Assembly (NCBI RefSeq): GCF_016757215.1
Contig: NZ_JAESIY010000008.1
Location: 62,001-126,000 of the forward strand
DNA length: 64,000 nt
Source of the DNA: Fulvivirga sediminis
GTDB lineage: Bacteria > Bacteroidota > Bacteroidia > Cytophagales > Cyclobacteriaceae
Direction: 5' to 3'
The notes under the pieces are model-generated. The model was not told the DNA's origin. It made no database searches and saw only the letters and a program-made list of their open reading frames with translations. Made by a program: the position numbers and the translations under genes. Below, in pieces: positions 8,289 through 17,304 of this stretch (position 1 is the first letter of the stretch; every line of letters starts with the position of its first letter).

Positions 8289-9734
8289 TTAGCTGTTTAC
8301 AATGTTTTTTGCCATTTTAGGAAAAATTAAAAAATGGAAAGGCAGTACGCTGTACCAATAAAGTCTACCCCAGATACCCAATGGCCTAAAAGTAGCCTTT
8401 TGTATCAATTTATAAGCTTTTCCACTTTTTTTAATTCTAAATTCTAGCCAGGCTTCTCCTGGTAGCTTCATTTCAGCATATAGCAGTAGTCTTCTTTCTT
8501 TTTCATTGGCTAGTAGCACTCGCCAGAAATCTAAAGCATCTCCGGCCTTTAAATCATGCTGACTTCTTCTGCCTCTACGAAGGCCTACGCCACCAACTAA
8601 CTTATCCAAAAAACCCCTTATTTTCCAAAGGAAATTTCCAAAGTACCAGCCAGTGGTGCCACCAATAGCCCAAAGGTTTTCCTGCACTTCATCTACAGAT
8701 CTGGTAAACTCAATTTCTCTCACATCATGAAAACACCCGTGCTTAGGTATATCAATGAAGTCCATAAAATTTTCTTTGATTTTATGGCTTGAAAGGGCGT
8801 CAGTCCAGCTAGAGATAACATTCTTTTGGCTGATACGGCTAAAAGCCATTTCAAGAGTTTCCTGGTAGGCATATTTTTTCAAAGGCACTATTTCATCAAT
8901 GCCTTCATGTTGTACCACTACATCGTGTTTCATGCTGTCTACCAGATTCCTGGCCAGGGGGTAGGAGGTAGAAGTTACGAAGTAAAGCCAAAGTGATGAT
9001 AACTTAGGTGTAAGTACCGGAACAGTTTGTATATGTCTCTTTAGCTTACGCGCTTTAGCATATTCATAGAGCATCTCTTTATAAGTGAATATATCGGGCC
9101 CTCCAATATCAAAAACCTTATCAAAGGACTCTTTTTTATCAGCCACGCCTGCTAGGTATTCCATTACATTGCGTATACCTATGGGTTGGCATTTGCTCTT
9201 AAGCCATTTAGGAGCCAGCATTACCGGTAGTTTTTCTACAATATCTCTTATTATCTCAAATGAAGCACTGCCTGAACCTATAATAATAGCAGCGCGCAGT
9301 ACTGTTACGGCCTTTCCGCTTTCTTGAAGATAAGATTCTACATTTTTTCTTGACTTGAGGTGTTCTGAGAGATCGTCAGCATTGGTAATGCCACTCAGGT
9401 AAATGATTTGTCGCGTACTAGTGTGCTTTATAGCTTCGGCAAAGTTAATGGCTGTTTCTTTCTCCTTAATGGAAAAATCAGAGTAGGAGCTAGTCATAGA
9501 ATGCACCAGATAATAGGCAATATCTATGTCTTTCGGGATATTGGCTAAAGATTCAGGATCAGCAAGATCAGCTTCTCTGACCTCTACGTGAGCCAGAAAA
9601 TCATCATCGAAGTCGTCCCAGTCAAAACGTCGTTGGTCTCTCACCAGGCAAACTACATCATGCCCCTGGTTTACCAGTATAGGAAGTAACCTGCGTCCAA
9701 TGTAGCCAGTAGCACCAGTGAGCAATATTTTCAT
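8289..9734 (-). CDS. NAD(P)-binding SDR-like protein with DUF2867-type C-terminus
   Basis: An atypical short-chain dehydrogenase/NmrA-like protein of 481 residues. The N-terminal half is a Rossmann domain opening with ILLTGATGYIGRRLLP and containing YYLVHSM and an RAAIIIGSGS segment. The C-terminal third (about 330-480), with the WGRLYWYSVLPFH ending, matches the DUF2867-type SRPBCC-like extension of this family. The substrate is not known. It overlaps the photolyase gene by 4 bases and is followed by a separate SRPBCC gene, the same trio seen in stress-induced photolyase operons. Confidence 0.82.
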   Translation of the reverse strand: MKILLTGATGYIGRRLLPILVNQGHDVVCLVRDQRRFDWDDFDDDFLAHVEVREADLADPESLANIPKDIDIAYYLVHSMTSSYSDFSIKEKETAINFAEAIKHTSTRQIIYLSGITNADDLSEHLKSRKNVESYLQESGKAVTVLRAAIIIGSGSASFEIIRDIVEKLPVMLAPKWLKSKCQPIGIRNVMEYLAGVADKKESFDKVFDIGGPDIFTYKEMLYEYAKARKLKRHIQTVPVLTPKLSSLWLYFVTSTSYPLARNLVDSMKHDVVVQHEGIDEIVPLKKYAYQETLEMAFSRISQKNVISSWTDALSSHKIKENFMDFIDIPKHGCFHDVREIEFTRSVDEVQENLWAIGGTTGWYFGNFLWKIRGFLDKLVGGVGLRRGRRSQHDLKAGDALDFWRVLLANEKERRLLLYAEMKLPGEAWLEFRIKKSGKAYKLIQKATFRPLGIWGRLYWYSVLPFHFLIFPKMAKNIVNS

Positions 9735-11026
9735 GAGTCTAGAGCCGTTTTATATTCGTTTAATGTTCTTTCTCTTGCTTCTTTATGATCCACTATAGGG
9801 TCAGGGTATTTATCTGTGCCATATTCAGGCACCCATTTCTTTACATATTTTAGATCAGGATCAAATTTTTTCAATTGTGATTCCGGGTTGAATATTCTAA
9901 AGTAGGGCTGAGCATCCGTACCAGTACCTGCAGCCCATTGCCAGCCACCGTTATTAGAGGCGAGTTCATAATCTAACAACTTTTCAGCAAAATAGGCTTC
10001 ACCCCAGCGCCAGTCTATAAGCAAATGTTTGGTAAGAAAGCTAGCGGTAACCATCCGCACCCGGTTATGCATATACCCTGTGGCATTCAGTTCTCTCATG
10101 CCGGCATCTACCATGGGGTAGCCAGTTTTTCCCTCGCACCATTTTTTGAAATTTTCTTCACTCTTACTCCATTTTACAGCATTGTATTTGGTTTTGAAAT
10201 TTTCCTCCACCACTCGTGGAAAGTGCCAGAGAATCATCTGATAGAATTCTCGCCAGATGAGTTCATTGAGAAACGTTTCACTATGCTGTTTGGCTTTAGT
10301 AGCTACTTTTCTGATGCTTATAGTGCCGAAGCGAAGATGAACTCCCAACCTCGACGTGCCATTCACTCCGGGGTAGTCTCTTCTCTCTTCATAATTGTTT
10401 AGAATGGATTCAGAAACTTGATCAGAAGGTATTGCCAAATCGCTTTCTTCAAACCCCATTTCGTTGAGGGGTATTAATTTACTATTATGAGTGAAAAAAT
10501 TACTGAAGTATAATGCTGAGGGAACACTTTCAAAATGTTTTTTAGAGGCCTTTTGTTTCCACTTTTTGCTGTAGGGTGTAAACACTACATAGGGTTCTCC
10601 ATCATCTTTTACTACCTCAGCTTTTTCCAGTATTACCTGATCTTTATAGGTTTTAAATAGTATGTCGTTATCACTCAGCAGTTTCTCAATTCCTGTATCC
10701 CTATCTTTCGCATAAGGCTCATAATCATGATTAGTGTAAACCGAATGTATATTATGGTCTTTAATAAGCGATTCCCAAGCATTTTCAGGCGAATCATAAA
10801 GGGTTAATATGGATGAACCTTTAGATTTAAGGTCTTCATTCAGAGCTTGCAATTGCCGATGTATAAAAGTAACACGGGCATCATTTTTTGGTAGTTCGTT
10901 GAGAATATTTTTATCGAAAATAAAAAGCAAAAGTACTGGTAAGTCTTGCTCCATAGCATGATAGAGGCCAATATTGTCATCTACACGTAGATCTCTTCTA
11001 AACCAAAAAATATTAATCTTGCTCAT
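9731..11026 (-). CDS. phr: Deoxyribodipyrimidine photolyase (cryptochrome/photolyase family)
   Basis: A class I-type photolyase that uses blue light and FAD to reverse cyclobutane pyrimidine dimers. Residues 1-130 form the antenna-binding alpha/beta domain (IFWFRRDLRVDDN). The C-terminal helical FAD domain carries NELIWREFYQ, the conserved NNGGWQWAAGTGTDAQPYFRIFNP-type signature and the WRWGEAYFA segment. The 431-residue length is normal. It lies inside a carotenoid operon, 84 bases downstream of idi, where two nested inverted repeats and a 12-base motif shared with the operon start occur. Light-induced co-expression is likely. Confidence 0.93.
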   Translation of the reverse strand: MSKINIFWFRRDLRVDDNIGLYHAMEQDLPVLLLFIFDKNILNELPKNDARVTFIHRQLQALNEDLKSKGSSILTLYDSPENAWESLIKDHNIHSVYTNHDYEPYAKDRDTGIEKLLSDNDILFKTYKDQVILEKAEVVKDDGEPYVVFTPYSKKWKQKASKKHFESVPSALYFSNFFTHNSKLIPLNEMGFEESDLAIPSDQVSESILNNYEERRDYPGVNGTSRLGVHLRFGTISIRKVATKAKQHSETFLNELIWREFYQMILWHFPRVVEENFKTKYNAVKWSKSEENFKKWCEGKTGYPMVDAGMRELNATGYMHNRVRMVTASFLTKHLLIDWRWGEAYFAEKLLDYELASNNGGWQWAAGTGTDAQPYFRIFNPESQLKKFDPDLKYVKKWVPEYGTDKYPDPIVDHKEARERTLNEYKTALDS

Positions 11027-11037
11027 CCTTTATTTAC

Positions 11038-11115
11038 AGTAATCACTTTACACAGTGATTTTATTACTTTGAAATATATGAAGTAAAACGGCTGTTTAAT
11101 ACAGGATGTTTTACT
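11038..11115 (-). promoter_or_regulatory. Inverted repeats and shared motif before the photolyase gene
   Basis: The gap between idi and the photolyase gene holds two dyads. One is AATCACT/AGTGATT (11041-11060). The other is AGTAAAAC/GTTTTACT (11082-11115), which encloses a smaller CTGT/ACAG stem. Between them, on the minus strand, is CAAAGTAATAAA (11071-11060), which also occurs just before the sigma factor gene. This could be an internal promoter, an attenuator or an RNA processing site. Confidence 0.4.
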
Positions 11116-11632
11116 TTTTAAGATTCTCAAGTTTTGAAGGAAGCGTCTCCATAATGATTTTGAACCAATAGGTGTATTCTTCAGGAGCCGCCTTTATTTT
11201 TTGTTGAATATTTTCCATGGAATCATACAGATAGCTTTCTACTTCCTCTGGGTTAGGGTTTGGGGTATCATCAGTGTATCCCACGAGTACATGATCCAGC
11301 TCATGTTCTATCATTTCACCTTCCAGATCGGCTTTGTAAATGAATTTATAAATAAACTCAGAGTCGGTAGTAATACCCATTTCTTCAAATATGCGCCTTC
11401 TTGCAGCATCAGTTATGGTTTCTCCTTTTCTAGGATGACTGCAGCAGGTGTTAGTCCATAAACCAGGAGAGTGATACTTGTGAGCAGCTCTTTTTTGAAT
11501 GAGCAATTGATTTTGGCTATTAAAAACAAACAGAGAGAAGGCACGGTGTAGCAGGCCTTTTCTGTGAGTTTCTATCTTTTCCATTGTTCCTAGCTCATGA
11601 TCATTCTGATCTACCAAAACCACTTTATCCAT
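11111..11632 (-). CDS. idi: Isopentenyl-diphosphate delta-isomerase, type I
   Basis: A Nudix-fold enzyme that interconverts IPP and DMAPP, feeding isoprenoid and here carotenoid synthesis. The active-site cysteine is in TNTCCSHPR and the metal/glutamate motif is in EHELDHV. The Nudix-like helix RRRIFEEMG is present. Its 173 residues are usual for bacterial type I enzymes. It follows crtB with a one-base stop/start overlap, so it belongs to the pigment operon. No geranylgeranyl diphosphate synthase gene is in this window. Confidence 0.93.
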   Translation of the reverse strand: MDKVVLVDQNDHELGTMEKIETHRKGLLHRAFSLFVFNSQNQLLIQKRAAHKYHSPGLWTNTCCSHPRKGETITDAARRRIFEEMGITTDSEFIYKFIYKADLEGEMIEHELDHVLVGYTDDTPNPNPEEVESYLYDSMENIQQKIKAAPEEYTYWFKIIMETLPSKLENLKK

Positions 11633-12468
11633 TATAATATATTCAGTCTGTGTCTTAAATAAGTGTAAAATAACAACGAAATTTTTTGTGGATTAGGAAT
11701 GCGTATTCTTTGTTTCATGACTTGTGTAGAAGGGGTTTTTTTGATTTTTTTGAAAAGGGAATAATAATAGATATAAGCCAGATATACACCGAATTTGGAG
11801 CTTCTAGGTAATTTTTTTATTCCAGTTAAGGCCATTTTAAATTCAGATTCTATATCTCTTTCTATTTCTTCTTTATGAGCCTGGTTGAAATTATTGAGTT
11901 CAACACCAGGGAAGTAGCTTCTTCCTAAGGTTACATAATCATCTTTCAAGTCTCTGAGAAAGTTGATTTTTTGAAAAGCAGAACCCAACTTCATGGCATA
12001 GGGCTTTAAATGATCATATTGCTCTTGGTTGCCATTACAAAAAACCTTCAGGCACATTAATCCCACCACTTCAGCTGATCCTAAAATGTATTCTTCATAG
12101 TTTTTAGTGTTATACTCTATTTTAGAAAGATCCATTTCCATGCTGAATAGAAACTGGTCTATTAGAATCTTGTCAACGTTGTAAGTATTCACAACATGCT
12201 GAAAGCTATTTAATATTGGGTTGAGACTAATCCCTTCTTCAATGGCCTGGTGAGTTTCAACCTTAAACCTTTTTAATAAGTTGGGTTTGTCATAATCATG
12301 AAAGCTATCTACTATCTCATCTGCGAGGCGCACAAAGCCGTAGATTCCACAAATAGGGTCTCTCAGGGGCTTATCCAGACATTTTATGCCCAATGAAAAA
12401 GAAGTGCTGTAATGATGAGTGGTAAGCTTACTACATTTAGCGGATACTTGATCAAATAGTGCTTTCAT
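11632..12468 (-). CDS. crtB: Phytoene synthase CrtB
   Basis: A trans-isoprenyl diphosphate synthase that condenses two GGPP molecules to phytoene. Both aspartate-rich motifs are present, DEIVD (in the RLADEIVDSFHD segment) and the second in FLRDLKDDYVTLGRSYFP, as expected for the squalene/phytoene synthase family. Its 278 residues are typical. It overlaps crtI by 4 bases and idi by 1 base, so it is translated from the same message. Phytoene rather than squalene as product follows from the crtI neighbour. Confidence 0.93.
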   Translation of the reverse strand: MKALFDQVSAKCSKLTTHHYSTSFSLGIKCLDKPLRDPICGIYGFVRLADEIVDSFHDYDKPNLLKRFKVETHQAIEEGISLNPILNSFQHVVNTYNVDKILIDQFLFSMEMDLSKIEYNTKNYEEYILGSAEVVGLMCLKVFCNGNQEQYDHLKPYAMKLGSAFQKINFLRDLKDDYVTLGRSYFPGVELNNFNQAHKEEIERDIESEFKMALTGIKKLPRSSKFGVYLAYIYYYSLFKKIKKTPSTQVMKQRIRIPNPQKISLLFYTYLRHRLNIL

Positions 12469-13943
12469 ATTTTGTTGGTTAGGTTGTTTATCTCTTGCGC
12501 TGCCACCTGTCCTGAAACAATAGCAGGAGGTACGCCAGGTCCCGGTACAGTAAGCTGGCCGGTGTATATGAGGTTAGGTACCTTTGGGCTGTGCATAGAC
12601 GGTTTTAATATGGCCGTTTGTTTTAACGTATTAGCCAAGCCGTAAGCATTTCCCTTAAAGGCATTATAATCTTCAATAAAGTTTTTATGAGCATAGCTCT
12701 TTTTAAATATAACGTGCTCTTTTATATTTTGTCCTATCAATGATTCTAACCTTTCTATAACCAGGTTGTAATATTTTTCTCTTATTTCCTCATTATCCTT
12801 CAAAGCGGGAGCTACTGGCATTAGAATGAAAAGATTTTCCATTCCTTCTGGAGCACAGTAATGGTCTGTTTTAGAGGGGCAGCACACATAAAAAAGAGGA
12901 TCTGTAGGCCACTGGGGGGTTTCATAGATTTCTTTAGCATGCTGTTTAAGCTCTTTGTCAAAAAATAAGGTGTGATGTAATAAATTATCTATCTTTTTAT
13001 TCACACCCAGATAAAATATTAAAGAAGAAGGGGCTAATTCTCTCTTATCCCAATAGTCTTCATTATATTTTCTGAATTTTTTGGGTAGAAGCTTTTGCTC
13101 TACATGGTTATAATCCGCACTGGCTACTATATAATCATGTGGTATATTTTTATTATTAATACAAAGGCCTAATGCTTTTTTTTCATTCATCCAAATGCTA
13201 TCTACAGGAGCATTAAACTCGAACTTTACTCCAAGCTCTTGGGCTAAAGATACCATTCCTTCTATAATGCTATACATTCCCTTTTCAGGATACCACGTAC
13301 CTAGAGACATATCAGCATAGTTCATCAAACTATATAGAGCTGGTGTCTTTTCAGGCATAGCACCCAGAAAGAGCACGGGGAATTCAAGTAGTTGAATTAA
13401 CCTTGGATTTTTAAAGAACTTGCGGATATAAGATGAAATAGACTTGAAAACATGTAAGCGTAGCACTCCACTTATAAGCCTTGTATCTAGAAATTCGGTT
13501 AATGATTTGCCTGGTTTATAAACCAAATCATTCATACCTATTTCATATTTATATTCAGCTTCTTTTAAAAAGGCTTTTAATTTTTCAGCGCTGCCTTTTT
13601 CGATGCTTTCAAATAGGATATATAATTGATCTAAGTTGGCCGGTATGTCAGTGAAATCATTCTGGCCAAAATAAACTCGGTAGGAAGGGTCTAAACGAGT
13701 GAGGTGATAGTAGTCTTTGGCAGAACGACCAAAACGATTGAAAAATCGTTCGAAGACATCAGGCATCCAATACCAGCTGGGGCCCATGTCAAAAGTAAAG
13801 CCTTGAGTTTCAAATTTTCTGGCTCTTCCGCCAGCTGTAGAGTTTTTTTCGTATATAGTAACTTGGTGTCCTAAAGAAGCAAGGCTACAGGCTGCAGATA
13901 ATCCTGCAAAGCCTGAGCCTATTACAGCAATATTTTCACTCAT
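12465..13943 (-). CDS. crtI: Phytoene desaturase CrtI
   Basis: An FAD-dependent desaturase that converts phytoene to lycopene in several steps. The dinucleotide-binding motif VIGSGFAGLSAACSLA begins at residue 6, and the C-terminal carotenoid-desaturase signature is in TGQLTVPGPGVPPAIVSGQ. Its 492 residues match the family. It starts 17 bases after the sigma-factor gene and overlaps crtB. The number of desaturation steps cannot be read from the sequence; lycopene is inferred from the downstream beta-cyclase. Confidence 0.94.
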   Translation of the reverse strand: MSENIAVIGSGFAGLSAACSLASLGHQVTIYEKNSTAGGRARKFETQGFTFDMGPSWYWMPDVFERFFNRFGRSAKDYYHLTRLDPSYRVYFGQNDFTDIPANLDQLYILFESIEKGSAEKLKAFLKEAEYKYEIGMNDLVYKPGKSLTEFLDTRLISGVLRLHVFKSISSYIRKFFKNPRLIQLLEFPVLFLGAMPEKTPALYSLMNYADMSLGTWYPEKGMYSIIEGMVSLAQELGVKFEFNAPVDSIWMNEKKALGLCINNKNIPHDYIVASADYNHVEQKLLPKKFRKYNEDYWDKRELAPSSLIFYLGVNKKIDNLLHHTLFFDKELKQHAKEIYETPQWPTDPLFYVCCPSKTDHYCAPEGMENLFILMPVAPALKDNEEIREKYYNLVIERLESLIGQNIKEHVIFKKSYAHKNFIEDYNAFKGNAYGLANTLKQTAILKPSMHSPKVPNLIYTGQLTVPGPGVPPAIVSGQVAAQEINNLTNKI

Positions 13944-13960
13944 TCAATATTTTATATTAT

Positions 13961-14467
13961 TTACCTTGCGTAAGCTACAAGTTTTTTCTGAATTTCTTTT
14001 CTTGCGTGGAAAATTCTATTCTTAACTGTCCCGATAGGAATATCCAATTGATCAGCAATTTCATGGTACTTATAACCCTCTACGTGCATTTTGAATGGCT
14101 GTAAAAGATCAGACTTCACGTCATTTACGCAGTTCATGATATCCTCATACTCATAAGAAGTTTCAGGAGAATTAAATGTATAGTCATCAGCAACATTTAA
14201 ATAGTAAAGCTCTTTAGTATCATCGTGAGTAGTTTTTGATCTTTGAGCTTTTCTATAATTATTGATGAAGGTATTTCTCATTATTGTATATAACCAACCT
14301 TTAAGATTAGTGTTTTGCTTAAACTTATCTCTATAGGTTAAAGCTTTAAGCACAGTATCCTGTATAAGGTCTTCCGATTCTTCTTGGTCTTTAGTAAATC
14401 TTCTAGTGAACAGTTCAAGAGTATCTTTTAATGAGGCGATTCGGTGATTAAATTCAATAGCGGTCAT
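13961..14467 (-). CDS. ECF-type RNA polymerase sigma factor heading the carotenoid operon
   Basis: A group 4 (ECF) sigma factor of 168 residues. Sigma2 includes DLIQDTVLKALTYRDKF and NLKGWLYTIMRNTFINNYRK. Sigma4 includes YHEIADQLDIPIGTVKNRIFHARKEI. I choose the ATG at 14467 (MTAIEFNH), because the longer frame needs a TTG and close relatives begin with MTA-EFN. No anti-sigma gene is adjacent. Being first in the operon suggests that it controls its own transcription and the pigment/photolyase genes. This is an inference, parallel to light-responsive CarQ-type systems. Confidence 0.88.
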   Translation of the reverse strand: MTAIEFNHRIASLKDTLELFTRRFTKDQEESEDLIQDTVLKALTYRDKFKQNTNLKGWLYTIMRNTFINNYRKAQRSKTTHDDTKELYYLNVADDYTFNSPETSYEYEDIMNCVNDVKSDLLQPFKMHVEGYKYHEIADQLDIPIGTVKNRIFHARKEIQKKLVAYAR

Positions 14468-15015
14468 AATTGTATTTATTACTTTGGTCAAATGTTAAGA
14501 CAAGATTCAAATATTAGTCTGACTGTTTTATTCTTCTCTTTTGTTTTACTGATGATGAATATGTTAGTCAGTTTCATTGACCGTAAGGTGAAAAATCATG
14601 CTAAAATATTGACGCGATCATTTTTTGAACTATATTTTTGAGAATTCCTCAATAGGAGGAAATAGAGGCTGTTTTTTTGTGATTATAAAACTATGTTGAA
14701 ACAAAGGCGTGGTAAAATATAGGGGTATTGTGTGGGGAATTTATATGTGAACTGTGTATTTAATTCCACAACTATATGTGGTGGTGAATTTAGTGGCTTC
14801 AGTGCTTAGAGCTAAGCGCAGTCTTCAAATTAAAGAGGTGATTATGAGATATTGTAAGTTATGTAATATCGTTTTAGATTTTATGCATGAGATAAACAAA
14901 CATAGTTAACATAACCTTTACTCTATATTAACACCGTTATGAAAATCTTGTTCAAATTATATTACCTTTTTATATATTCTTGAAATTAATATATAAAATA
15001 ACCAAGTAGATGAAT
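14468..15015. promoter_or_regulatory. Control region upstream of the carotenoid operon
   Basis: About 550 bases separate the patatin stop from the sigma-factor ATG. There is no exact housekeeping TAnnTTTG box on the minus strand. On that strand CAAAGTAATAAA (14486-14475) lies 7 bases before the ATG and is repeated before the photolyase gene. A small dyad CCACA-N6-TGTGG is at 14766-14781. No coding region or RNA gene is supported. Confidence 0.45.
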
Positions 15016-17304
15016 TTATTCTTTAAGAAGCAGCTGTAGCTTTTTGAGAGCAGCTCTGTTGGATTGAGTGTTTATATTGTTGATAAGGCTGGCCTTTTCA
15101 CGGCTAGTTAGTCTCCAGCTAAGTGAGGCTCTTTTTACATTTTCCATGCGTAAGCTATCAGTTTTAGGAAGATTTTCTTTCATATATTCTTCAGGGATAT
15201 ATTGAATGTCTATCCTCTCTATGCTGCCGGAGAACCAGCTTTTGGCGTACTCTACCCGGTCATCATTATTGATATCTTGCAGGCTTTGGAAATTTTGGTA
15301 AATGCTGCTGATAGGCAATGAGAATTTTTCGAAAAGAGAGAGTTTATCTTCTTTTTTAATAGGCTCTTCTTTTTCAGAATCTCTAATAGAAACCAATACT
15401 ACTCCTGAGGTGTTTTCTGCTATCCATTCTTTGAAGGCGTAAAGGAACCTGACAGCATCAGAAATGCCAAAATTATCTGTAATTCCGGCGTCCATGATCT
15501 CTATAGGTGGGGTACTTGGCAGCGTAATATTAGGAGTAATGTAAGGGAAGGTGGCACTCATTCTTAGACCACTTAAAAACCGTAGGCTATCGGCTTGCTG
15601 ATCTTTTAAAAATCTTAAAAATTCTACACCATTGGTTTTTTCAGCCTTGTAAAGGCTATCACTGGCATCCATCATATAAGAAACATTCTGAGGAGAGATG
15701 TATAGCGTGCGGCCATCATTGATGATAGTTGGAGCCATGATGAGCATAGGTATTTTACTATCTCTTTCAGGTTCTTTATAGGCTGAAAGAGGCTTGTCTA
15801 GTATGTATCCTGTGTTCTTGTTTAACTGCTGCTCAAAAGCATAGCCACGGTCTTTGGAGTATTTTAGGCCTTTGTAATTAAACTCCTGAAAGCCTACGAA
15901 CATGTCATTCATAAGTAGGCTGAATATAACCGCATTGAGGTTGTCGCTGCCCAGGTGATCGAAGTATATTTTTGAATATAGGTTGTCTATTTCCTGTTCT
16001 TGTTTTAGTAGGTACAATTCTCTGAAATAACTTGCGCCAATTAACCCGCCAGAGGCGCCAGTTATGAGCATGCTGTTTTTCATAAGCTGGCCGTTAGTAA
16101 GGCTGTCCGCTACTTGCAGTGAATATAAGGTCCACAAAGCCGCTCTCTGGCCACCACCGCTGGCACATAGCAGTACCATTTTAGGCTTGGTGTTAGGGTC
16201 AAATTTGGCTTTCCAGTTTTCTAAAATCTCCCTGCCACTTTGCTTGTCAGCATTAACCAGTTCGGCAGAGGTTAGCTTGTCTATTTCATTTAGGTTATAG
16301 GGGCTGGGTTTAGTGTTATAATTGATACCATAGGCTTCATATTTTTTGTTAAATATGCCTTCTTTTACCATAAAGTTGACGGCTAGCAATAGTATCAATG
16401 CTACACTGCCAGACCAGCTTCCAAACCAATAGGAAAAGGCTCCGGCAAACATGATGAAAATGGTTAATAGCAGGGTGAAGCTTGCAGCAGCGGGCAGCTG
16501 AAATATTTCATAATCTCGAAAAATGCCCATCACCAAAAGTATAAGAAGGATAAATAACTCAATGATTACCAAGTTAAAATGGTTTTGATCAAATACCTGT
16601 AAGATGGTATTTCTGTCATAAAAACCTTGTGATTCGTAGGCTCCTTTCACTTCAAAATTCAAAGACAGGTAGCTATCCACTCTTATCTGTTTTTTCTTAG
16701 CTATATTGAGCTTTTTCATGGCGCTGGCTCTTGTAGCTTTAATGTTCTGTTTGAGCTTTTCATCGAGTTTACAAACTACATATTTGAATATGTCTTTATT
16801 AGTAAACCAGAAGTAAGAATATAAAACTATAAGCATGAGGCTGTAGCCGGAGAGGAGGCCAAGCAGGTTAATGAAAAGGCTGTCAAAAGAGAGGTATTCG
16901 TTAGATACCTGGTACTGAATGATATAGATTACATAATTGAATAAGAATATAAAAGGAATGATGCTGTTATTGAGGCTGAAAACGGTGAACGGCTTGGATA
17001 TAACACCAATAAATGAAAATCTGTGCCCGTCATTAATATAGGTGGTAATGTGAAATGCCACACTTAGGCCAGATATGACTATGCCCATGATGAAGAAGCT
17101 GGAAAAGCTTACTTTATTGAGGTATACAGGATCTAGGAAGAGGTAGGGGATGCCCAGATAGTTGCCAAAATTGCCTGAGATAATGGCAAAAAGAATAACC
17201 CAGCAAAGAAGCAATACTTGATTTCTCTTTACATGATTCAATAATAGCTGTATGGGAAAAGAATAGTAAATACTTTCCCCAAATACACTTATGCGTTTAA
17301 TCAT
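15016..17304 (-). CDS. Membrane-anchored patatin-like phospholipase
   Basis: A 762-residue two-part protein. The first 330 residues or so contain about seven hydrophobic helices. The C-terminal part is a patatin acyl-hydrolase domain with the oxyanion loop ASGGGQRAA near residue 382, the nucleophile serine in TGASGG near residue 419, and the dyad aspartate in DAGITDNFG near residue 610. It would release fatty acyl groups from membrane lipids, with the active domain held at the inner membrane. Substrate and side of the membrane are not known. It overlaps the upstream methyltransferase gene by 4 bases, although no functional link is evident. Confidence 0.85.
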   Translation of the reverse strand: MIKRISVFGESIYYSFPIQLLLNHVKRNQVLLLCWVILFAIISGNFGNYLGIPYLFLDPVYLNKVSFSSFFIMGIVISGLSVAFHITTYINDGHRFSFIGVISKPFTVFSLNNSIIPFIFLFNYVIYIIQYQVSNEYLSFDSLFINLLGLLSGYSLMLIVLYSYFWFTNKDIFKYVVCKLDEKLKQNIKATRASAMKKLNIAKKKQIRVDSYLSLNFEVKGAYESQGFYDRNTILQVFDQNHFNLVIIELFILLILLVMGIFRDYEIFQLPAAASFTLLLTIFIMFAGAFSYWFGSWSGSVALILLLAVNFMVKEGIFNKKYEAYGINYNTKPSPYNLNEIDKLTSAELVNADKQSGREILENWKAKFDPNTKPKMVLLCASGGGQRAALWTLYSLQVADSLTNGQLMKNSMLITGASGGLIGASYFRELYLLKQEQEIDNLYSKIYFDHLGSDNLNAVIFSLLMNDMFVGFQEFNYKGLKYSKDRGYAFEQQLNKNTGYILDKPLSAYKEPERDSKIPMLIMAPTIINDGRTLYISPQNVSYMMDASDSLYKAEKTNGVEFLRFLKDQQADSLRFLSGLRMSATFPYITPNITLPSTPPIEIMDAGITDNFGISDAVRFLYAFKEWIAENTSGVVLVSIRDSEKEEPIKKEDKLSLFEKFSLPISSIYQNFQSLQDINNDDRVEYAKSWFSGSIERIDIQYIPEEYMKENLPKTDSLRMENVKRASLSWRLTSREKASLINNINTQSNRAALKKLQLLLKE

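Noticed and set aside
10025-10402. 125-codon plus-strand frame inside the photolyase gene
   Set aside because: Antisense to the conserved FAD-binding domain; no independent evidence.
14444-14641. 65-codon plus-strand frame at the start of the sigma gene
   Set aside because: It overlaps the sigma-factor start and promoter region in antisense and shows no protein features beyond AT-rich hydrophobic codons.
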